A stretch of DNA of 64,000 nt. It comes from Micractinium sp. NFX-FRZ (Eukaryota > Chlorophyta > Trebouxiophyceae > Chlorellales > Chlorellaceae). Positions 1 through 10,500 of the stretch are shown piece by piece. How positions within the stretch are numbered: position 1 is the stretch's first letter; each line of letters begins with the position of its first letter. Position numbers and translations under genes: made by a program. The DNA is taken from contig JAPTJF010000008.1 in the NCBI GenBank assembly GCA_029339195.1, positions 345,118 to 409,117 of the forward strand. The letters run 5' to 3'. The notes below the pieces were generated by a model. It was not told the origin of the DNA. It did not search any database and saw only the letters and a program-made list of their open reading frames with translations.

Positions 1-305
1 GGCAGGAGAGAGGGCAGGCAGGCAGGGAGGCAAGGGGGAGGGGCAGAGTTGGATATCGGAATGGCCAGTCTAGCTATCCTCCCCTGCCCCTTGCGTGGAC
101 ACCTTAAGGGATGTGGGCTGCAGGGCAGTGCAGGGAAGAGCAGGAAGCAGGAAATGGGAACGCACTGGTGGGGATGGGCAGAGTGGGCGCACAGCGTGGC
201 AGGGCTACACAGCTGGACAACAGCAGCAGGGGCGATGGTAGAGCGCGCCGCGGCAAAAGGGCGAGCGAGTGCAGGAGCCGGCGGCACTGCTGCGCACGCA
301 CGCAC

Positions 306-3300
306 CGGCGCTGGTGTGCTAGGAGCGGGGCTGCTAGGCGCGGGGCTGCCGGGGGCCGGGCTGCTGGGTGCGGGGCTGCTGGGCGCGGGGCTGGGTGAGG
401 GGCTGGGGGTGGGAGAGGTGGGGGCACCCCCAAACACGCCGTCTGGAATCGTCACTGTGACCACATCACTGCGGTGCAGCAAAGCAGAACAGGGGGGCAG
501 GCAGGCAGCTGTCAAGATCGTGTAACCGTGAGTACAATGTTGCACCACAGGTGATGTGAGGTGGGCGCAGCGCCGCAAGCGAAAACCGCAGCGCAGCGCC
601 AGTGCAGCGGCTGACCGCGCCGGGCAGGGTGCAAGGCCCCTGTGGGCAGCGCCCCTTGCAACAGCAGAGGGTGTGCTGTTCGTGGTTTCCTGGCTTAAGC
701 ACTTCCCCACAACGTGCATTATTCACAGCCACTCTAAACCACTCCTACAGTGCATAACACTCATTTCAGGTCGTATGCTGCCTTCAGAACCTGACGCACA
801 ACGTACACTTACTGAATAAAAAAACTAACAAGGAATCCAAGCTCACCTCAGGTCGTAGGCGGGCTTCAGCACCTCGTCCACAACGTAGATCCAGCTGTTG
901 CAGACCTGCGGGGCCCAGGCAGGCGGGGGAATCAACCAACAACACGCGGCGTGAGCGGAGGGCAACCGAGTGGCGGTGCGGGCACTGAACCGGGTCTCAC
1001 CTGCCTGGCCTCCCACATGGCACCGCAGGAACATGTGCAAGGTGGCTGTCGTGCTGCTCAGCTCGCCAGCTGCTGATGGAACATGAAATGTGGCTGCACT
1101 GAACTTGCAAAACATGATGGGCGCACCTGCTTGACCTCCACATGTCCCGCCACCGTGTCGTCCCAAGGCCCCTGCAGCAGCAGCAACATTTGGACATGGC
1201 GTGTGCTGGTGCTGTAGGCAGGAGCGCGGCAGGGCAGCGAGGCATCGCCGGGGCGGCACGAGCTGGCTGCCGATGTTGCGCCCTGCGATGCGATGACGGC
1301 AGTGCCGCTGGGCCAGGCGGCTGCACCGGGGCTCGCCTTCCACCCAGATTGCTTGCACCCTCTGCCGGCACACACATGTAAAGTATACAATTCTGTGTAC
1401 ATGTGCATGTAACGCAGCATCGCGCCTCCTCCCCCTTACACCCCAAGCACAGTCTCCAACCTCCCTCCCAGCACGCAGTGTGCATAAGCCTCCCAATGCA
1501 AGGAGCACAGTGTGCCAATGTGTAAAGTTGCACACAAGGCAGCCTCCCAATACGAGGAGCACAGTGTGTCAATATGCAAAGTTTTCAGAACAGGCAGCCT
1601 CCCAATGCGCGGAGCAAAGTGTCTCGATATGCAAAGTTTTCAAAACAGGCAGCCTCCCACCTGGAAGAGGAACTGCTCCCCATCATACAGCCAGTGCTTC
1701 AGGTTGGCCTGCTGCCCCGTCAGCAGGCCGTACAGCGTGGGCACGCTGCCTGCAGCGCAGCGCGGCGCAGGGGCGGGGCAAGCAGCGGCGCGGTGTGACA
1801 CAGCTTATGCGCCCGCACAGGCACACAGCCTGCACGCATGGCGCAGCGCGAGGGTCGGGGCTGAGCCTTGGCACGGCAAGCAGCGGTGCGCGGTGGCATG
1901 GTGTATGTGAGCCGGCAAGGGGCAAGCAGTGCGAGGCGCGTGTGCACGCCTGGGCCCCGCTGCGCGGCAGGCCAGCTGCTGCCGCCAGCTGCTGGCCGCT
2001 GAGCCGGTGCAGGCACGCTTGGCTACAACCCAACAGGGCGTCAGGCTGACAGCAATGCTAGCAGTACAATAACACCAACAAGCGCTGCACATGCATGCAG
2101 GCACAGGCGCAGGCGCACCCTCGGGGCCGCTGAGCATGTCTGGCGAGAGTGCTGTGGGGATGATATGGAAGGTCACCACCCCGGTGAGCTTGTCGCCCAG
2201 GCTGTCCAGCTGGCGCAGGAAGAGGCCTGCAGAGGGGGTGGGGTGGCACGCGCCACGGTGGGTAGGCAGGCAGGCAGGCTCAGGCTGTGCGGGGTGACAG
2301 AAAAACGGTCACCCTGGCCAAACACACCACCACCCATGGCCCTGCCTGCCACATTGATCACTGCTCGCCATTGCCCCAGGGAACCCCCGCCACCCTGCCT
2401 CCCATTTGTGCAGTACATCTCTAGTTGTACTGCAGTTGTACTGCTCACCGTTGTCCCAGAGGAACCTCCACCAGGCGCCGTTGGAGGGCACCAGGATGGT
2501 CACGCCTGCAGGCAGGGCAGGCGGGGCAGCAGACAGACACAGCGGTAACTCGCAGCAGGCAGGCAACCAGCAAAAGAGGTGCCATGACGGTGCCACCTGC
2601 AGCATGGGATGCCCGGCAATCGAGGTGCGCCTGGTCGGCACAGGCTCATCAAGACTGTGCAGCCATGCCCATGCAGCCAGCCCTCACTGAGACGGTTACT
2701 TGACCTCCCTCCAACCTCCCAGCCAGTGCTGCAGCAGCTGCACCACTGGCATGGCACTGCTGGGGTTGGGCAGCTTGCCGGGGCAGCTTGCCGACCTTTC
2801 CCGAGTCATCTCCAGCCCCTGCTTCATCAGCCAATTTAGCGTCTGTAACTTCAACTTCCCTCCACACTGCCTGCCTGCCTCTACCCATCCCATCCCTGCT
2901 CAGAACCCCGGCAGCAGGGCCCCACCAATGCTGGGGTTGGGCAGCTTGTCTGCATATCCTGTCAGCTCTATGCCCTGCTTCATCAGCCACGTGTCCCCAC
3001 CACCCAGGGCGTCCATGAACGTCTCCGTGCACTCCTGCAGCCAGGGGGGAAGGAGCACAGGTAGTTGCAGTCAACAGGTGGCGGCAGGCGGGCGGCGGCA
3101 GGAACTGTCAATGCCTGGGCACGCTCACAGGCTTGCCGGCTGGTCTCCGCGCGGCCATCGGTCGGAGCGCACATGCTGTGGCGAAAGGCGCGTGCGTTGC
3201 GGTGTTTGCAAACAGGCCGCGGCCCGCGCTGGCACCACGTTGCTCGTGCTCACCTGGGCGCCGGCGTGCCTCAGCAGCGCCGCTGCTACCAGCAGCATCA

Positions 3301-3343
3301 GTGGTGCTGCAGCATGTTGCTTAGATCGCCTGAGCGCGCTCAT
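306..3343 (-). CDS. secreted FAS1 (fasciclin)-domain protein with Ser/Pro-rich tail, 3' end unresolved
   Basis: Probable extracellular adhesion or wall protein. Exon 1 (3254-3343) encodes a signal peptide with a hydrophobic LMLLVAAALL core ending at HAGAQ. Later exons: about 2926-3034, about 2716-2767 (upstream boundary uncertain), 2449-2505, 2119-2226, 1661-1749, 1127-1171, 847-905, 306-468. From exon 2449-2505 on, the phases join. FAS1 signatures occur in order: VTILVPSNGAW (the TVFAPTN-like box), VVTFHIIPTALSP (the YHvvpg box), SVPTLYGLLTG, then NSWIYVVDEVLKP (the NGvihvID.VL end). The last exon is a run of SPAPSSPAP, like hydroxyproline-rich wall proteins. That frame stays open to the left edge, but a donor at 305 suggests another exon outside the window. 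The exon 2/3 junction is unclear because both segments carry a similar LMKQG...KLPNPS block. Family is fairly sure; the exact protein is not. Confidence 0.7.
766..812 (-). repeat. decayed copy of FAS1 exon 847-905 end
   Basis: TACGTTGTG and ACGACCTGA blocks of the exon end recur about 80 bases downstream in the transcript. The donor GTGAGC has become an unusable AATGAG. Confidence 0.75.
1487..1672 (-). repeat. ~55-bp tandem repeat seeded on a FAS1 splice donor
   Basis: Copies beginning AGCCTCCCA start at 1487, 1541, 1596 and 1651. The 1651 copy contains the functional donor of exon 1661-1749. Confidence 0.8.
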
Positions 3344-4571
3344 TCTTCCGCAGGTGGGTCCTGTAGAAGTGCCGCGCCGCGTTCAAGAAGGGGTGGGGCA
3401 GCGGGCCTGCCTCCAGCCGCACCCAGTCAACAGTAAGTGTTCATGTGATGCTCACTCAGTGCAAGGAGTTGCATATAGCCGCGGGCCGCGGGCCTGCTGT
3501 GCCCGCTGCGCTGTCGTCATGAAGCGACCATGACCATGCCATGCAAGCGGCTGGCACCTTATCTGAGGTTCAAGGGCTGCAGGTGACTCCCTCTGAGCAT
3601 GTTGGAACTTGGTGCTTGTGCTGCCACCCGCAGTGGTGGTGCTGCTGCTAGAACGCGTCATTGGCCCAGTGCCGCCTGGCCAACCGCTGCACTGCACCTC
3701 TGTGCCCACCGCGCAACCACTTGGCAGGAGAAGCTGGTGCCCTTCAAAACACTTGTTGTTTTGCCCTTGGCATTAAGAGGAGGCCAGTGCTGCCGAGAAG
3801 GTTCCGTGCAGCGACCCAAATTGCCCCGCATCCACGCCCAAAGCCCGTCCACCCGCTCACCTGCCCTCCCACATGCCTGCTGGCCTGCCGGTTCGCACCT
3901 GCAACACTCACTGCTCTGGCTCCGTTTCCAGCTGCCCTGCCGAACGGAAGCTAATCCACTGGCTCGCCTAAAGTATCGCCAGTCCCACCTCAACCTATGG
4001 TCTCCTGCACGTGCGTGTGCCCGCCCCCCCGTCCCTGCAGGCAGTGGCAGCACTGGCGCCACTGGCCACTGCAGAGATGGGCCCTGCATAACGAGTCGTT
4101 TACTGCGGTTGGTAATTTCTAAACATCCCTGTGTCCAGTCTTTGAGATCAAAATTGATCACAGTTTGACGGTGGAAAGGCCTCATGCAATGCCAGCTGGG
4201 TAGCGCAGACGCACCGCTGCCGTGGGCCCACCTCTGCACGCCTTTAGCAATCCTCTGCACGAGTTTTCCGCAAACATGTATGCCTGTGTATCATGTGTGA
4301 TTGTAGCCTTTTGTTTTATAGAAAAAAATGCCTTAATACAGGAAGCAGGCCAGGAAGCCAAGGGCCAGGCGAGGGCTGTCCTGCTGCAGTACAGGCAGGC
4401 CAGTCGGGCGGGTGTGCAGACTGCGCGGGGTGCTCTGAGTTCCGTCTGCGGTGCTTCCAATCATGCATACGGCTCACAGCCCGCCCGATCCTGGCGGCTT
4501 CCGGTGAACAGGGTTGTCCGGCTCGGCCAGGCGTACGCGAGGGAGGCAAAGCCCTCAGTGAACGACGACTC
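3344..4571. other. divergent intergenic region between FAS1 gene and receptor kinase
   Basis: This 1.2-kb stretch lies between two genes transcribed away from each other and must hold both 5' untranslated regions and promoters. ORFs on both strands here have no recognisable domain and no splice partners. No TATA-like element was clear enough to call. Confidence 0.5.
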
Positions 4572-7500
4572 ATGCGCTTCCGCTCGCTTGCGGTGCTGCC
4601 ACGGGCGACCGCGCTTCTCACGCTGCTGGCCGCGGTGGCGGCGGTGGCGGCAGTGGGTGGGGCCGCGGCAGGTAAGGCCGAGCCCGACAGCTCCGTTTGG
4701 CTCACTCTGTTGTATCAGTGCTGCAGTTATCTAGGTGAAATAACCCTGTCCTTCTCTCCTGCCCTGACTGTAGCGCAAGATGTGTCGCCCAGCAGCGGCG
4801 TGCTGATGTGGGGTGAGTGAGAGCACAGGGCTTGCTTGGCCGCCCATTCCCGTGCGCCCCTGCTCACAGTTCAAACTCCCGTGCACTGCACCTGCCCAAC
4901 TGCAGTCACCTGGGAAGCAGGAACCTGAACCCGTATTACCCCCTGTGTTCTTACATGCAGGGGCGTTGTATGACCGAGACCCCTCCACTCCCCCCACCTC
5001 CTCCATCCCCATCCCCCTGCCCGGCCAGCTGCCGCGCGTGGCGCAGCTTGCGGCCGGCATCCAGCACGCCTGCTTCCTCCTCACCAATGGCTCGCTGGCC
5101 TGCATAGGTGCGCTGCACCCACCTGCCGCAAGCTCTGGGCGCAGGCGCGCCAGCGCCGCACTGCTGCTGCTGCTGCTGCTGCTGCGGTCGGCCACTCTCC
5201 ATGCGGTCAGCGCATACATGCGGGCTGCGAGATGGCGGTCGGAAGGTTTGCAGCCTCCGCGCACAGAGCCCGTGCTGCGAAAGGAGGAGCCCTGGGCTTC
5301 TGACGCCAGCAGCTGCCCTCCGGGGCAGCACAATGAAAAATTAAAAGATTTTTTTGTGGCACCGCTACCGCCGCCATAGTGCACTTCACACCTGCGCAGC
5401 TGCACCACACACACACACACACACACTTGTGCGGCCTGCTATGCCCGGCACCCTCACAGAAACACACATCACGGCGGTTTTTCGGCCGTTCTTTTGGCGC
5501 CCTATGCCCCCCCCCCACCACCACCACCACCACCACACGCTCGCTCCCGCCTGTGTGCACTCGTGCAGGGTCCAATGCCGACGGGCAGTGCGGCACCGGC
5601 CCTGGCTCGCCAGCCTGGCTGGAGGCGCCTGTGCTGCTGGCGGGTGGCCCTTACAAGGCGGTCACCGCGGGCTGGGCCTTCACCTGTGCGCTGCTGATGG
5701 ATGGGGCCGTCGAGTGCTTTGGTAAGGAGGGAGGGCGGGTGGTGGGCGCTGGGTGAGTGGGTGGGTGGGTGGGTGGGTGGGTGCGTCAGCCTGTTGTGCG
5801 GAACAGCCTGCCTGCTGATCATTCCTGTTGCTATGACCAGGCGTGTTGTTGAGCACAGCCGGCCTGCGGGTCGGCGCAGTGGTGTTGGTGAGAGAGTGAG
5901 GAGTGTGGGGCGGCCAGTGGTGGAGGCAAGGCTGCAGCGCTGCCTGCGGGGGCGCACTCGAGGCGTCCACGTTGCCCAAGCATCAGTGCCACCTGTGCCA
6001 GCGCTGCCCCGGCCTGAGTGCCGGCATCACACAAGCCCCCAGGGGCAGGAGTACCATCCACCGCATGCTGCCACATGCCACTCCGTAACCGCTTGGCTGC
6101 AGGCCGTGATACGTAGGGTGAGCAGGGCCTGTGGGCAGCGCCCTTGTGGTACCAAAACCTCTGGCGTCAAGCGACCAAGCGATTCACCACCCTGTTCTTG
6201 TGCAGGCAACAATGCGTATGGCGAGCTGGGCGACGGCACCACCCGGGCTGCCGCCTCCCCGGCACCCTCGGCGGCGGGCTACGCCTTCAGCCAGATCAGC
6301 GCCGGCGGCACCCATGTGTGCGGCATTGACAGCGCCACAGCGCGTGCCTTCTGCTGGGGGTGAGCGCCACGGCTTGCTTCCTTCCTCGCTTGGATTGAAG
6401 GGATCTGAGTTGGCGCCATTTTCTTGCTTTTACGGTGGCTTGGATTCAAAGAAAGAAGTGTGTACCATGGCCTGCTTCTTTGCAAGCACTTATTTAACAT
6501 GTTGGGCTTGCCCCCTCTGGCTGCGCTCCGGGATGCGCTCTAGGGCTGCATCCACGTCTGCACTGCGCAGCGGCACACGTCGCCGCTGTGCACCTGCTTG
6601 AGCGGGCGAGCCTGTGCCTGCACGCTGCCAGATGCCCGGTCCGCCTGCCCCCTGCCTCCCTCCCTCTCCCACCCACTTGCAGGCGCTCTTCCCCACCCCT
6701 GGACATAGCCCCCAGGCTGGCCCCCACACCCTACCTCCTCTCCCTTCATTCGTTCTTTTTCTTGCCTATTCTGAAGGTCGAACATATATGGGGAGCTGGG
6801 AAACGGCGCCGTCATCACGCCGCCCAAAACCGACACCGACACCGTCCCGCCGGGGACGGCGGCCGGCAAGTCCACCACGCCCGTGCCGGTCGTTGGGGGG
6901 CTGCAGTTTGTGGAGATCACGGCAGGCATAGGCCACACCTGCGGCCGGACGGAGCAGAGCGGCACATGGTGTTGGGGAGGTGAGGTCGGGCGGGCCTGCG
7001 GGAGGGCGGTCGTGGGAGGGCTTGCTGGCTGGGGGGATGGCAGCAGGAGTTGGGCAGGCAGCGCTTGGCGGCCGGGTGGGGCACAGAGCTCAGATGGGCT
7101 GCCAACTGGGCGGGGTGGGGGGCGAAAGGAGCGGGCAGGTGGTGGTAAGGGCTGGGCTGCTTGCTCTGCATGCTGTGATACTCTGCCTGGTATGCGCTGC
7201 TTGTATCAGCACCTGCTATGCAAGCTCCTGACTGTGTTGGCCCTGTTCCCAATCACCTTGTGAAGGGGACGTGCTGCTGCACCGGGCATGCACTCACCCT
7301 GGTAACCGCTACAAGTGTTCCCTCTGTGAACCTGCACTCACCGTTTGTGCCATGGTGCCCGCCTTGCCTCTCCCCTTTGCAGGCAACGACAGCGGGCAGC
7401 TGGGCAACCGCACATGGCAGCCAACCGTCAGCTCCGCCCCCGTGCTGGTTGCGGGGGGCCACGACTTTGTCGAAATCTCGGCGGGCTATGAGCACACCTG

Positions 7501-10500
7501 CGGCAGGATTGCTTCTGGGGAAGCTTGGTGCTGGGGGTGAGCGAGGGCACACTAGGGGGCCAGGGAGCGAGCCGGAGCATGGGCAGCAGCGGCTGCTGCG
7601 TGGGCAGGCAGGCGCAGCACAGCGTGCACAGCACTGCGTGGTACGGCATGCCGACGCCACCCGGCATGCCCTCTATAGTTTTACGGGTGCCCCGTGCTCT
7701 CCAAGCATGGCATGCTCCCCACCGCCAACCCCCCACGCAGGCTGAACAAGCCCTACGGCCAGCTGGGCGTGCGGGCGACAGAGGCGACGCTGCAGGACCC
7801 TTCTTTCTTCTGGGATGCTGACTACAACTCCGCCGTGCCCGTGCCCGTGGCAGGCGACACCCGCTACTCGCGCATCAAAGCAGGTGGTGGGGCGCTGGCG
7901 ATCGGGCCGGGAGGCGGGATGGCCGCTGGGGACGCTGTGTGCCCGTGCGCTGCAGGCTGTGCATGGGCATGTGTGCCGTGGATGGTCACGTGGCACTATC
8001 AGCTGTCCTTGTTTGTGCCCAGGAGACCTGTCTGCCCAGCCCTCGTGTGTGCTGTGTGCCTAGCTCATCACCCGTGTGCCTTGCACCCCCTCAACCCCCC
8101 CAGGCTTTGGCTACACCTGCGGGGTGGCAGCCAACGGCACTGCGTACTGCTTCGGTATGTCCGTACAGCGGATGCCAGGGCGGCGCTTTGGGACGGTGCA
8201 GGACTGTGCATGCTGTGCATGCTCACTCGCCTGGGGTGGCACCTGGCACGCCTGTGGTGAACTGGGGACCCCCCCCACTACTCAACCACTCTCTCTGCCT
8301 CTCATATGCTCGCCATGGGTTCTCATCAACGCAGGCGGCAACACCAAGGGGGAGGGTGGCAACGGGGGCAGCGGCTTTGCGCTGCCGCCCACCCCGGTGT
8401 ATGGAGGCTACCGCTTCTCCTCCATCGCCACATCGGTGTCTGCACGCGAAACGCCAGTCACCACATTCGGGCTCCTCCAGGCGCCGAGCTCAGAGCCGCC
8501 CCAGCCGTCGCCCGTCCCAGGCGGCGGCGGCGCAGCGGGCGTGGCTGCTGGCCCCGCTAGCGAGGAGCCAGTAGGGGCAGGGGCAACCCCGCCCCCGGAA
8601 GCCGGCAAGGCGTCGCCGCCGGTGGCCGCCATTGTTGGCGGCGTGGTTGGCGGGGCGGGTAAGGCGCTGTGCTGTGCTGTGCTGGCTGTGCTGCGCTGTG
8701 CTGCTCTTTGCTGTGCAGGGCTGGGCTGCGCCGCCAGCTTGCCACCAGCCGCCACAGTCCCTCGCACTCGCTGACTGTCGCCCACCCGCGGTCCTCTTCC
8801 CCTGCCCATGCTGCAGCGTTTGCAGCGCTTGTAGCGGGGCTGATGCTGGGGCCAGGCAGGCGCGCCTGGAAAGCGCCTGCCCCGGTCATTGCTGCAAAAC
8901 CAGTTGTCCCTCTCACGCCCCACACCGGCCCGTACACCCTCACTACGCTGGACAGCGCGTTCAGCAGCCAAACCTCGGCAACCAACCTGCTGCTTCCCGA
9001 CAGCTATCTCACGGCTGCCTCTGAGCCGCGCAACCGGCATGGCCTGGCGGGCGCAGCGCCAGGCGCTGCCAACGGCGGCGCGTGGGGCAGCGACGGGCGG
9101 CAGGGGGGCCTCTCTGGGGTGTACGTGCCTCCTCCTGGCGCCACCTCACCTCAACTGCCACGTGGCAGCTCCGAAGAGCCCGACTCCAGCGGGCCGCAGC
9201 TTGCCAGGTGCGCATCTCCGTGTGTGCGTGAGTGATGCGGCCCTGCTGCCGAGGCTTGGAGGGCTGTGTCAAGGCCGGGGCCCTGCGCGGAGGCTTTGGC
9301 TTGCTGGGGTACGGGCTTGCTTGCCTGCCTGCCTGCCTGCCTGCTCACTCACCTGCTCGCTCGCCTGCTTGCTTGTGCGCTGGCCGTGTCCGCAATGCCC
9401 CCAGTGCTCCCAGCCCGCCCCTCACCGCCCCCTCCCTCCTTTGCTATCCCCCTGTCCCGGCTGCAGCCACGGCTCTGCTGTCACAGGAGGCCCAGATCCT
9501 GAGCTGTCAGAAATCATGGCCTACCTCGCTGCCGTGCGGCAGCGGCGCCTGGCCGGGCGCGCGTCCTTGGGGGGCGCGGGTGCCTCCTCACCTTCCAGAA
9601 GCCCGCTGGGCCCCAGCTCCGGCGGTCGCCCCTCTGCCAGCGGCGGGCTGTCGGGGGCTGTGCAGCAGTGGGAGTGCAGCTGGGAGGAGATACGGCTGAT
9701 GGAGCCGGTGGGGCGGGGGTCGTTTGGCAAGGTGAGGCGGCGGCGGGGGGCGGTGGGAGGCGAGGCGGTGTGATGTGAGGTGATGGGCAGGGTGGTGGGG
9801 TGATTGTCATGGGTGGGAAGGACTGAGGGTTTGAATGGGTGCGTGCTGGTGGGCAGCAGGGTTGTCAGGCTGGTAGCGGCGATGGAGGTAGCGCAGCGGG
9901 GTGGAGGCCCCGAGCAGCCGCAGCAGCAGGTCGGTGGCAGCACCCGTGGACCGCCACTGCCTTGCTGCTGCTGGCCCGCTGCTGCTGCTGGCCCGCTGCT
10001 TCTGACGTGCTGCTGCTGCTGCCCCGCTCGTTCTTCTGGCCCGCTGCCTCCAACCCGCTCCTGTTTGCCCGCTGCTGCTGCCGCCCCTGCCCGCCCTGTG
10101 CAGGTGTACCGTGCCGAGTGGAGGGCGCACCAAGTGGCCTGCAAGATATTGATACAGCCGCGGGAGGGGCAGGGAGAGGAGGGGTGGGAGCTGTGCCTTA
10201 GGACGCTCAGGAAGCTGCAAGAGGTGGGGCTTTGGATTTTGACACTGGCAGGGCTAGTGTGGGAGGGGAGGGAAGAGGAGGGGGCTGCGCGGCTCTCGAT
10301 GTGGGCACTGAGGAGGCTGTGGGAGGCGGGACCTGGGGAGTTGCATGTAGGGTGCGCTGTGCGCTGCGTGCCTGCTCCATCTGGGTGCGGTGCCACACAC
10401 ATGGCTGCTCCCTAGCACACAGCTTGTTTGCCGGCCGCTGGGGGATGCAAAGGTGGTGTGCTGCATCCATTTGTCGTTTTGCATCTTGCTTTGCAAAAGA

